From IMG/VR virus record IMGVR_UViG_3300032265_000108, positions 1 through 24,058 of that record: a stretch of DNA of 24,058 bases; one strand, given 5' to 3'. The notes under the pieces were generated by a model. The model saw nothing but the letters and a program-made list of their open reading frames with translations. It was not told the DNA's origin and did not search any database. Below are positions 7,435-16,371 of this stretch, piece by piece. How positions within the stretch are numbered: the stretch's first letter is position 1; each line of letters starts with the position of its first letter. The stretch comes from a virus. The translations under genes and the position numbers were made by a program.

Positions 7435-7621
7435 TTGTCATCCCGTTTATAAGCGTTTCTAATTTATTTATTCTATCAACCAAAAGATCTATCTTGTCTT
7501 CTTTTTCAGCTATCTTACTACGAAGAGCTCTGTGTTTATGTAACTTAGAAATGTCTGTCTCTAATATAGCTCCAGTAGTACTATCTCTAACTAATGATTC
7601 TTTTTCTACAGGTATCTTCAT
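7415..7621 (-). CDS. Small coiled-coil protein of the structural cluster
   Basis: 68 aa from MKIPVEKESLVRDSTTGAIL. I chose the ATG at 7619-7621 because it follows the stop of the 1733-aa gene as TAAtATG; an ATG 18 bases further upstream would add only MHWIIN inside that gene. Residues 1-30 are a short conserved-looking head, and residues 40-62 (EKEDKIDLLVDRINKLETLI) fit heptad spacing of a coiled coil. The 3' end overlaps the next fibre gene by 20 bases. Its coupling between a large virion protein and a fibre suggests a small structural or assembly protein, but I know no assigned function. Confidence 0.75.
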   Translation of the reverse strand: MKIPVEKESLVRDSTTGAILETDISKLHKHRALRSKIAEKEDKIDLLVDRINKLETLINGMTNGKLNT

Positions 7622-7622
7622 A

Positions 7623-10600
7623 TTAATTATCCAATGCAATAATTCTTAAGTCTCTTAACTTAGGAGTGTTAGCTCTATTTGATGAAAGCATTACAATCTT
7701 AATTTGGAAAGTATTAAACCTTGGTTGAATTGGTGAATTATTTGGAACACCATATTGGTCAAAAGCTTGGAATGGGAAGAATCTGTGTTCTTTAAAGTCA
7801 TAGTTAGACAATGAAGAAGCAACGGCAGATTCAAGGTACATTAATTCCCAGTTTTCATCAGTGATTGGTGTATTCTTTTCTGCAGGAAGAGTCTTATAAT
7901 AAACTGCAACATCAGTACCAGCTGGTTTATTAATATCTACTGTAACACATAGGTTAGTTGCTTCAAAACCCGCAGCAAGATTAATTGGTTTAGTAATATA
8001 TCTAGCAAGAGCATCACCACCTGCATTAGCATCTTCTCCTGCTGTACTATTATTAATAGTATTGTATGCAGTCACTATAGATAAACTTGCTGCATCAATA
8101 ACTGGAGATACCAATGTACTTTCAGTTGTTAATGTTGCTTTTAATCTTAATGATGGAGTGCCACCAATACCGGCTTTTGCAGCAAGACGTTTAATGTATG
8201 AATAATTAATATCTTGCATTACATTAAATGGAGCCCAATCAGTATCAAATGTTGTATCTTGATTGTATGCTTTTGCTGACCAAACTACGTTTGTGCCTGT
8301 AGGTAATACTGTTGACACGTTAGTAAATAATGTTTGATAGTCATATATTGTAGCAGGATCTTGAATATTAAATTCAGCAGTACCTGATGTAACAAAATCT
8401 GCACGTTTGATCTTAAACTTAAGATCTTTGTTTTGATCTGCTTCCCATGTAGAAGCATTTTGTGATTTAAACAATGAACCAATGTATGGTTGTTTATCAA
8501 CCTTTGTAGTACCACCTAAGATTGTACCACCCATTTCTGAAATGTATACTTGATATTCATTAGACTGAGAAACAAGTACAATTGCATATTCACCTGGAGT
8601 TAGATGAATTGGGTTAGCAAACTTAAATGTTGTGGCAGGTTGAACAGCGTCATTTGTAGACGATGTACCACCACCTTGAATAGATACATGTTCTGGATAA
8701 ACAATACATTCAGAGAATGGAATAGTCCTAGATGATTCTGGATAACCATTAACGGTTCTACGAATTTCCATAGTTACAGGAACTGTTGCAGATTTAGATT
8801 TAAAGTAAACATCTACTGATGATAGATGGAATCCTTGTGGGTTTGCTCTATCATCAACTAAGAACGTTTGACCTAATGGATCATACCAATAACTAACTGA
8901 TGTTATTGTCTTTTGATTTTGTAGTGTTCTTGTTGTAAGAATTGTTTCTTGTTTAGTTTGTAATGTACCAATAGCAGTGTACTTAGTCTCACCAATAGAT
9001 TCTTGAGCTTCAGTATCATTAGTTGAGTTATCGATTAATCGTATAGTTCTTTCACCAGTCTTAAATGTATTAGCTGGGATTTGGAACTCAAAACCAATAT
9101 TACCAAATTCGTCAGGAATTAAATCAGTACCTAGCGCATGTGTTGTAACAGCAGTAACTACACCTGAACCGCCGCCAGTCAGACCAACTACATACTTACC
9201 AACTGCAATAGTACCAGCATCGTTATAAACTGTTAATAGGCGTTTAGTAGAATCTGTTGTAGAAGGTTGTGAGTATATAGCAGTTCTTGCGGTACCAGTT
9301 TCTGTACCAGATGGTGAACCAGTTCTAAATGATAATGATTCATAAACACCTTGTTTATCATCAAATAAAGTTCCAGTGTGATTTTGAACTTCAATCACTG
9401 TTAATGGTTTAACATATGATGTGATACTTGTATTCTCAATGAATGGATACAATTTAGCTTTAGGTTTAAATAGTTTTGATATACCTAAGACTGTATTTGC
9501 TCTAATATATGGTACATACTGGATATCAACTACATTAGTTCCTAATGTAGAAGTCGTAGAACCAACAATATTTGTAGCAACAGTGGTAGTAGAACTTCCA
9601 CCTTGATATATTCTCCAACCTCCATTAGTACTGATGTTAGTATTATTAACTATATCGGCAGCATCTGCTAATTGAATATCAACTACTTTGTTGACTGCAG
9701 GTAGATATTGCGTATCCACCCACTGATCGAAAGCTGGTTCAAGTACAATAGAACCAACAAAGCGAAGTACATTAAACGGGTTAATATTGGCGTATGTTGA
9801 TGATATTGGTTGATCTATAGCAGTAACTTCAGTATAACTAAGAGTTACTAAGTCTCCAGTCTTTGACGCACTTGTTAATGTTGATGTGTCAAATTGACTA
9901 AATTGAACTTCAAACGGAGCTCTAAGTTCTTGACTAAAAGGATCTATTGCAGCTGCAAAATCTACGTCAGATGCTTGAGCAATAGAATTCTCATTGTAGT
10001 TTGTTGCTGCACCACCCCAATTATTAGAACCATTAAACCATGCATTCCACCAACCCCAGCGTCTTTGTGACCAATTTGTTGCTGAAGTAGCAAAGATATC
10101 AGCTGAAGTAAATGCATCAACTACAAATCCGTTTTTAAACTTCTCAAAGTTAGATGCATCAGGAATAGATGTATCCTTTGCTTGTTTTTCTAATAAAGAT
10201 AGTTGTGTGTAGTATTCAAGGTTTCCGATACGTTTATCTAACTTACCAATATCGCGCATAGTATATCGTCTATTTTCAATATACTTAATTTGAACATCTC
10301 TAATATTTGCTGTATATGGAGGAATCACTACATTATAAATTGCCATTCCGTTTGATTCATCCGTTGGAATAGTTGGATATACTGCAGGAATACCTTTTTT
10401 AACAACAAGTTGTTGGTCAGAAGTAGCAATGATCTTATCAATACGAGCTAAGTAGTATTGATAGTCTGCTTGTAGTGTAGTTTTTGGATCTGGAATTTGT
10501 CCATTATTTAATGCAGTACCACCATCAGCTTTTCTTGGTCTAAAATCAATACAATCTCTTAATTCATAAGTAATACCAGACGATGGATCTTTAAATTGTG

Positions 10601-12824
10601 GAATATTTGCATAGTCAATAGCATATGAATCTACTGAAAGATAGCCATTGCCTGAGTGTGAGAAGTTTCTGTATACAACTAATAAGTAATCAGTATTTGC
10701 TGGAGCAGTTCCTGTTAGAACTAAATTGCCGTGATCGTATATTTCTGCGCGTTGACCATTATCAACACTATAATTTGCAGTAACATCGGTGTGTGCTACC
10801 CCGCCCCAAGCTAGAACGCCAGTATCAGGATCAATAGTAACAGAAGCTGGGTCTGTATTTCCAGTATTATAGATACCTACTCCATCAACACCTATATCAT
10901 AGATGTCTGATAAGTTAAGATTATCTTTACCGCCGACTGATGTATTTAAACCAGGTGCAAGAACTTTAATAGAATATTTAGATAAAGCTTTTTTCTTCTC
11001 GGTTTGTTGATTTACTGTAATTGATGCAATAATAGTAGCTTGACCTGCAAAACTTCCACTATTTAAATCAAATGTAGCTGATTGTGGAGAGTTTATAACA
11101 GGAATAGATAATGTAATTGATTTAGATGAAGCGCTGTCAAATCTAACAATATCACCAACAACTAGACCTGTGGAGCCAGCATTTGAAATTGATGTAATTA
11201 CAACATGATAATAAGTATCTTTAATGGTGTCTGATAACGCACCAGATCCACCATAAAATCTTTCTAGACCAGTATTTGTTTGAATAGATGCTTGGCCAGA
11301 AGAGAATGAAATTGTAGTAAATGTTCTTTGAATTGTATAATCTGTTTGAGAAGCTAATGAAGCGTCTTTAACTGTTTTAACAAATTGATTTGGTATAGGG
11401 AATACTAAACCTGGGCTATCTGAACCACCAAGGAAGGCATCACCACCAGTATTTCCACCAACTTTACTTAAGTCTGAAATATTTGCTCCAGAAAGAACTG
11501 TTGCTCCAGATCTAATAACAATAGACTCAGCATCTTTAAAATATTTACCTGAATCCATAACAATATCAAACAAGTACATTTCGTAAAATGCAGTTATGCC
11601 AGGAGTTCCTGAACTAAGTTGCAAGAATCTTACCTTAGCAGAACCAATCTTTGATGTAGCACCACTAACTGAACTTCTAGTTACATTATGAATTTCTACG
11701 GATGAATATGGATTAGTAGAAATATTAGTGCTAAATGAACCATATAAACTAGTTACATAAACATAGTTACCATATGTCATAGCAACATCAATACCAGTTA
11801 CTTGTTCATATGCGCGGGCTCTATCTAATGTAAGGAATGTTTGATTAATAGTTTGGAATTCATAACCTTTAACGTATGCTTTACCCGGATCAAGAGCAGC
11901 AGTAAATTTAGTAGCATCACCATTTACATCATTAAGGATTTGAATAGGCCAGTTTTTAACTGTGTAATCACCTGACTCATCAAAAGTTCTGCGTGCTAGT
12001 TCTTTACCAATTTCTGAATAAACAGTCTTATCTTTATTTACTACTAATGCTCCATCTACAACACGAGCAATCTCAATAAAGTTTTCTACAGTTTCATCAA
12101 GACCTTTAACTATTAATGTTAGATATGCTTTATAACGATCTGCGCCAGGCGCTGCAAAGTTTGGGGACTCTTGAGCTCTATCAAATAATGATGTGTCATT
12201 ATCAGTACCATATAACTCTTCATTTAATACTAAACCAATATTGTGTGAAGTATTATTTGCATATTTGTTTACTGGAATAGTTTGTGCTTCAAGATAAACA
12301 AATTTACCATCTACAAAGAATACACCTGAGTCAATTGAGAAACCCATAGCGTTATTAAATGCAGACGCTGAATATATAGTAGCTGTATATGCAGTACCTG
12401 AAGAAGTTGTAATATTTTCTCCAAGATTAAATGTGGTACCTGAAATAATTGATACTAAGAGAGTTTTTGGGTCGCCTGCTGCATTAAGATCTGTAACAGC
12501 TTTAACTACAGCTTGAGTCTTGCTATCTGCCCCAATAATTGTTTTACCTAGAAAGTTTGATAATTTAACAGTTTGACCAGAATATGTAGAATTAATTTTA
12601 ATTGACATTAATTGAGTATCAAATAATCTACCACCACCTAATACAATAGATCCATTTACAAATACATGCTTACCAAATTTCTTAATTTGGTCTTGTATTT
12701 GTGTTTGAAGCTGAGTTAACTCTCTAGCTTGGACAGCATATCCAGGACGGAATAAGATTCGATGATAGTTCTTGGTTTCATCAAAGTCATCGTAGTAAGG
12801 ATTGATATCGAAATTAATTGCCAT
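7623..12824 (-). CDS. Giant virion structural protein, DUF4815-like
   Basis: 1733 aa. The first 65 residues (INFDINPYYDDFDETKNYHR, ILFRPGYAVQARELTQLQTQ) are the signature of a DUF4815-type phage structural protein family. A middle stretch includes YELRDCIDFRPRK and a conserved block NIRDVQIKYIENRRYTMRDI followed by KLDKRIGNLEYYTQLSLLEK, predicted helical. An unusual tryptophan cluster lies at 918-936. The C-terminal 130 residues (QIKIVMLSSNRANTPKLRDL at the end) are a family-type beta domain. In T4-like marine phages such a protein follows gene 8 and occupies the place of T4 genes 9-12, so it is probably a baseplate-periphery or fibre-network protein; that assignment is inferred. GGAAGAG precedes the ATG, and a late promoter lies 25 bases upstream. 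Confidence 0.85.
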   Translation of the reverse strand: MAINFDINPYYDDFDETKNYHRILFRPGYAVQARELTQLQTQIQDQIKKFGKHVFVNGSIVLGGGRLFDTQLMSIKINSTYSGQTVKLSNFLGKTIIGADSKTQAVVKAVTDLNAAGDPKTLLVSIISGTTFNLGENITTSSGTAYTATIYSASAFNNAMGFSIDSGVFFVDGKFVYLEAQTIPVNKYANNTSHNIGLVLNEELYGTDNDTSLFDRAQESPNFAAPGADRYKAYLTLIVKGLDETVENFIEIARVVDGALVVNKDKTVYSEIGKELARRTFDESGDYTVKNWPIQILNDVNGDATKFTAALDPGKAYVKGYEFQTINQTFLTLDRARAYEQVTGIDVAMTYGNYVYVTSLYGSFSTNISTNPYSSVEIHNVTRSSVSGATSKIGSAKVRFLQLSSGTPGITAFYEMYLFDIVMDSGKYFKDAESIVIRSGATVLSGANISDLSKVGGNTGGDAFLGGSDSPGLVFPIPNQFVKTVKDASLASQTDYTIQRTFTTISFSSGQASIQTNTGLERFYGGSGALSDTIKDTYYHVVITSISNAGSTGLVVGDIVRFDSASSKSITLSIPVINSPQSATFDLNSGSFAGQATIIASITVNQQTEKKKALSKYSIKVLAPGLNTSVGGKDNLNLSDIYDIGVDGVGIYNTGNTDPASVTIDPDTGVLAWGGVAHTDVTANYSVDNGQRAEIYDHGNLVLTGTAPANTDYLLVVYRNFSHSGNGYLSVDSYAIDYANIPQFKDPSSGITYELRDCIDFRPRKADGGTALNNGQIPDPKTTLQADYQYYLARIDKIIATSDQQLVVKKGIPAVYPTIPTDESNGMAIYNVVIPPYTANIRDVQIKYIENRRYTMRDIGKLDKRIGNLEYYTQLSLLEKQAKDTSIPDASNFEKFKNGFVVDAFTSADIFATSATNWSQRRWGWWNAWFNGSNNWGGAATNYNENSIAQASDVDFAAAIDPFSQELRAPFEVQFSQFDTSTLTSASKTGDLVTLSYTEVTAIDQPISSTYANINPFNVLRFVGSIVLEPAFDQWVDTQYLPAVNKVVDIQLADAADIVNNTNISTNGGWRIYQGGSSTTTVATNIVGSTTSTLGTNVVDIQYVPYIRANTVLGISKLFKPKAKLYPFIENTSITSYVKPLTVIEVQNHTGTLFDDKQGVYESLSFRTGSPSGTETGTARTAIYSQPSTTDSTKRLLTVYNDAGTIAVGKYVVGLTGGGSGVVTAVTTHALGTDLIPDEFGNIGFEFQIPANTFKTGERTIRLIDNSTNDTEAQESIGETKYTAIGTLQTKQETILTTRTLQNQKTITSVSYWYDPLGQTFLVDDRANPQGFHLSSVDVYFKSKSATVPVTMEIRRTVNGYPESSRTIPFSECIVYPEHVSIQGGGTSSTNDAVQPATTFKFANPIHLTPGEYAIVLVSQSNEYQVYISEMGGTILGGTTKVDKQPYIGSLFKSQNASTWEADQNKDLKFKIKRADFVTSGTAEFNIQDPATIYDYQTLFTNVSTVLPTGTNVVWSAKAYNQDTTFDTDWAPFNVMQDINYSYIKRLAAKAGIGGTPSLRLKATLTTESTLVSPVIDAASLSIVTAYNTINNSTAGEDANAGGDALARYITKPINLAAGFEATNLCVTVDINKPAGTDVAVYYKTLPAEKNTPITDENWELMYLESAVASSLSNYDFKEHRFFPFQAFDQYGVPNNSPIQPRFNTFQIKIVMLSSNRANTPKLRDLRIIALDN

Positions 12825-12849
12825 GTTTACTCTTCCAGTTAATTTTATA

Positions 12850-12857
12850 TATTTATA
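12850..12857 (-). promoter_or_regulatory. T4-type late promoter element TATAAATA
   Basis: Exact late-promoter octamer on the minus strand, overlapping the stop codon of the gp8-like gene (TAA at 12853-12855). It is 25 bases upstream of the ATG of the 1733-aa gene, with GGAAGAG in between. The spacing gives a normal short leader, so this is a convincing internal promoter for the downstream fibre half of the cluster. Confidence 0.75.
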
Positions 12858-15651
12858 TTGTTAAAACGGTTCTTACTGTAATAATTTGTTCAGCTGTAGG
12901 AGCATATGGTTCTCTTACTGAGAACATTAAGAAGTCTCCAGAGAACTGATCAATAGTTCTCTCTGAAACACTTGTAACAATAATATTTGTTGATGGAACT
13001 GTTGCTACTTGTAAGCCTGCATCTGTAGGATCTGTTACTATTGTATCTCCAATACTTACAGTAAAGTTATTAAATACAGATAGTAAAAGTTGTGTATCTG
13101 TAAAGTCAACAACTCTATACTTCTTATATCCGTCTTTTAATAATAACATATCATATTGAATTAATGCTTTATCAAATTGAGCAGTAACTAGAACACAACC
13201 TGATCCAATATCATCAGTAAATCTTCTAGTAGATCCAAACTTCTTAAAGTTTCTTACAAGACCAACTTTACGATAGTCATTATTGATCTCAATACCTTGA
13301 TTCTTATCTCTTGAAATAGATGTATAGAATACGATTGAGTTAGCATTTAGCTCATCAATAGCATTTGAGCCATGCCCACCCAACGGCGACATAATAGCTC
13401 TTGCAACTGCACCAGTTGCGCCGGTATTTCCAGTAAATTGCACGTCTGTCCAGGTATAACCTTTTCCTGGATTTGTAATTTTGATTTTAGAAACTTTACC
13501 GCCCGAACATATAGCTTCGGCTTCAGCACCGGTACCATCACCTAAAATAATTACATTTGCCGCACCATATCCTGATCCGCCTTCAACTACTTTAATAGAT
13601 TCTATAGATCCAGGAACAGCCAATAGTTCTACGTTTGCTTGAAGTGTGTCTACATTTCCTGTAGCAAAATCTGCAACTAACTTAGCAGTGTTAGTATTAA
13701 TAGTATCAAGATTCCAATCTACACTCTTAGATGAATCATTAATAGTAATATTAGCATTTGTGTATCCAATACCAGGATCTACAACAGTATAACCAACGAT
13801 TTCTCCGCCGGTTCCTAATACTACAGTAGCTGTTGCAATACCTGAAGTTAATGTTAATGTGTGAGCAGCTCCAATTCCATCAGCTAATGGAATAAAGACT
13901 GTGGCTATAGCATTAGCGTATGATGTAGCTAATTGAATAGTATTATCATCAATTTTAATTACATAGTATGTAGTGGTTGATGTTAAGCCACTAACTGATG
14001 TTCCGCCGCCATTATTATATACTACAGCATCACCAGTTTCTAATCTATGAATATTGTATGTGATTGCATCTGATGCATCATTAACATCAGTAACCGCATT
14101 AAATGTAAATTTAGGAGCTGTAATAGTAACATTAGGAACAGCAGTATAACCATAACCAGCAGACGTTACTGTAATAATAGTTATTTTACCACCCGAAATT
14201 GATGCTATAGCTGACGCAGTACCTCCAGATGTAGGAGCATCTATAGTTATGTCTGGTACCTCAGAATATTTTGTACCAGAAGCATTAATAAGAATTGTAT
14301 AAACGCTATCAATCCCTGGAGTAATAATTAAGTCTATTGCAGCATCAGTTTTATCTTGTACTACAGATACTAAAGCTTTTCTTGCCAAGTATGTAAGTTC
14401 AGCGGTGCCATTTGATTGAGCACCGGTTGTATGAGATGGTGCTGTAGCAGATGTTGTACCTGAAACTGTTACTGTGTAATAAATTCCATTGTGAGAAATA
14501 ATTTGGCTAATTCCAAGAAACGTATTAGCTGTCCATTCTGCATTAGCTACAACAGGTGCAGACGCTGTAATTGTTGCCGCAGGTAATCCTTGATAACCAT
14601 AACCGCCATCAGTTAATGTTAATACATCTACACCACCACTAGATAAAGTAGCAGACGCTAAAGCCGTTGTTCCTACATATTTTAATTGACATGAACCGTT
14701 ATTAATAGTACCAGAAGTATGAATTGGGCCAGATGAACCTAATTTTGTACCTGAAACTACATAATAGAAATTCTCTCTTGTAGTAGCTGGATTAATATAC
14801 CTAATATAACTACCAAGTGGCACAGCTAAATTAGAAGACCAATCAATATACGATTGAAATGGTTTTGATACAGTTAAATCTATTGCAGTGTATCCTTCTC
14901 CAGGATTATCTAAAACTAAACTGCCTAATAAGTATGGATTGGATTCTTTATATCCATCACCCGTAATAATTGCTGTTGTTGTTAATGGGTTATAACCAGA
15001 ACCACCGCTCTCAATACTAATATTATTAATTTCCCCACTTGAGAAGAAAGCTGCCTTTAGTGCAGTAGATACTGGCATATATGTTGAAGAAAGAAATCTG
15101 TTTCTTAGTGATACAGGAATACTGTACATAAATTTCCATCTATATCCATCTGGAGTCTCTACTATCTGTGGTGTTGTACCAGTCGGCATGTATAGTGATT
15201 TAGTATTATCATTATTGTCAATACATTTATATACATTAAATTCTGATGTTAATACATAAAATATGGCATCTTCTAATCGTACTGCGCCTGAATATGCTGG
15301 TGCGTATCCATAGCCAGTACTAGTTTCAATAGCATCATCATACATGTCATACACATTACCATAATTCCAATCGATACGTTTTACAACATAAGATACATCA
15401 GATGGTTTAATCTTCTTTGCAGTAAGAATATCTCTACGAACATGTAGCTCGTATCTAAAGTTCTCTGATGGCTGACCTGGATAATCGCCTGCAGATGAAC
15501 CAATAAACGGACTTAAGAAGTCTGTCCATGGATTTTCTTTACCAAACCAGTGATAATATGTTGCAGTTTTTGAAGTTACTTCCTGATAGATAGCATCAGC
15601 AATCGTCTTCTTAAACTTTGGTTTAAATATGGAATATGATGTTGTAGCCAT
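12853..15651 (-). CDS. gp8: Baseplate wedge protein gp8-like, greatly enlarged
   Basis: 932 aa against 334 in T4. Core gp8 features are in residues 1-205: YYHWFGKENPW (T4 has FITFGRSEPW), SDVSYVVKRIDW (T4 AVIPRRDW), FNVYKCID, and TPDGYRWKFMYSIP followed by YMPV (T4 GDGYVWEYLFEIP...VVPW). A gp8-like end follows from about 763. Between them, 206-762 is inserted material with seven GxGY motifs (216-220, 251-254, 349-353, 499-502, 627-630, 691-695, 729-732). It also holds two copies of a YYxV...GTxxxxxPxHTxG...NGxxxLxY module (277-327 and 368-422) and one module (526-601) also found in the neighbouring gene. gp8 joins gp7 and gp10 in the wedge. AGGAT precedes the ATG and overlaps the previous stop (4-base gap). 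The assignment rests on motif order, not on an alignment score. Confidence 0.8.
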   Translation of the reverse strand: MATTSYSIFKPKFKKTIADAIYQEVTSKTATYYHWFGKENPWTDFLSPFIGSSAGDYPGQPSENFRYELHVRRDILTAKKIKPSDVSYVVKRIDWNYGNVYDMYDDAIETSTGYGYAPAYSGAVRLEDAIFYVLTSEFNVYKCIDNNDNTKSLYMPTGTTPQIVETPDGYRWKFMYSIPVSLRNRFLSSTYMPVSTALKAAFFSSGEINNISIESGGSGYNPLTTTAIITGDGYKESNPYLLGSLVLDNPGEGYTAIDLTVSKPFQSYIDWSSNLAVPLGSYIRYINPATTRENFYYVVSGTKLGSSGPIHTSGTINNGSCQLKYVGTTALASATLSSGGVDVLTLTDGGYGYQGLPAATITASAPVVANAEWTANTFLGISQIISHNGIYYTVTVSGTTSATAPSHTTGAQSNGTAELTYLARKALVSVVQDKTDAAIDLIITPGIDSVYTILINASGTKYSEVPDITIDAPTSGGTASAIASISGGKITIITVTSAGYGYTAVPNVTITAPKFTFNAVTDVNDASDAITYNIHRLETGDAVVYNNGGGTSVSGLTSTTTYYVIKIDDNTIQLATSYANAIATVFIPLADGIGAAHTLTLTSGIATATVVLGTGGEIVGYTVVDPGIGYTNANITINDSSKSVDWNLDTINTNTAKLVADFATGNVDTLQANVELLAVPGSIESIKVVEGGSGYGAANVIILGDGTGAEAEAICSGGKVSKIKITNPGKGYTWTDVQFTGNTGATGAVARAIMSPLGGHGSNAIDELNANSIVFYTSISRDKNQGIEINNDYRKVGLVRNFKKFGSTRRFTDDIGSGCVLVTAQFDKALIQYDMLLLKDGYKKYRVVDFTDTQLLLSVFNNFTVSIGDTIVTDPTDAGLQVATVPSTNIIVTSVSERTIDQFSGDFLMFSVREPYAPTAEQIITVRTVLTI
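13366..15036 (-). repeat. Inserted repeat region of the gp8-like gene
   Basis: This region encodes residues 206-762, built from diverged beta units around GxGY followed by VPxVTIT-like strands (for example AGYGYTAVPNVTITAP) plus two PxHTxG modules. The repeats are clear at protein level but not at DNA level. Confidence 0.7.
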
Positions 15652-15655
15652 TTAA

Positions 15656-16363
15656 TTATCCTACAGAAACAACCCATGAAATTGAAATAGTTTCAGAACC
15701 AGACTTAGTAATTACTGGGAATGTTGTTCTGCAAAGCATAGTACCATAAGTTAATTTATGAGAAGTACCAATACCATCAGTGATAGCAATAGCAGTTCCA
15801 GCTGTGGCATTTGCAGCAGATGTTGCTAATTTTAAAGTATCATTTGTTAATCTAATAACATAATAAGTACCACCATCAACTAAACCTACAACAGCAGTAC
15901 CACCGCCGTCTGTATATGTAACTTTAGTGCCTGTAGTAAATCCATGATTAACATATGTAATCACGTGTGATGCTGAATCAACATTATTGTCTGCATCAAA
16001 TTTAATCACTGAGGTAGAACTTTTATTAAACACTCCAGCTTCAACGATTGAACCTGTTCCAGTACCAGCTGGAAATAACGCACTAAATGTTACATTAGAT
16101 CCTGATGCTGATGCAGAAGCTGTAGCAACTCGAGCTAACTCATTAACTAGTGTAGTTTGTGATAATGCACCTACTGAAGAGTCGTCACCGATAGCCATAT
16201 AACCCATTGGATCATATGTGCCAGCAACAATTCTAGATGCTATGAATTCTTTTCCTGACGTTACAACAAGATTAGGAACTTCTGTAGTAAAGACTTCCTC
16301 CCCTTTTTCGTTGAATTTTTTAATTAACAAACGTCCTGTTAATGTTATGCTATCTTTTAACAT
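15656..16363 (-). CDS. Virion structural protein between gp7 and gp8
   Basis: 235 aa with AGGAG six bases upstream. The N-terminal half (LTGRLLIKKFNEKGEEVFTT, LVVTSGKEFIASRI, MGYMAIGDD) and the terminal GTMLCRTTFPVI...SGSETISISWVVSV match a phage structural family I recall only by pattern, in which IVEAGVFN is normally followed soon by GTML(A/C)RT. Here residues 129-207 form an inserted module (HVITYVNHGFTTGTKVTYTD, GGTYYVIRL, LKLATSAANA). A close relative of this module sits inside the adjacent gp8-like protein. T4 has no gene in this place between 7 and 8. Its role is probably in or on the baseplate wedge, but this is inferred from position only. Confidence 0.75.
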   Translation of the reverse strand: MLKDSITLTGRLLIKKFNEKGEEVFTTEVPNLVVTSGKEFIASRIVAGTYDPMGYMAIGDDSSVGALSQTTLVNELARVATASASASGSNVTFSALFPAGTGTGSIVEAGVFNKSSTSVIKFDADNNVDSASHVITYVNHGFTTGTKVTYTDGGGTAVVGLVDGGTYYVIRLTNDTLKLATSAANATAGTAIAITDGIGTSHKLTYGTMLCRTTFPVITKSGSETISISWVVSVG

Positions 16364-16371
16364 TTTTACTC

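Noticed and set aside
7434-7475. AATAAATA-like sequence upstream of the fibre gene at 6583-7434
   Set aside because: It deviates from the late-promoter octamer and lies in the coding part of the coiled-coil gene; too weak to list as a promoter.
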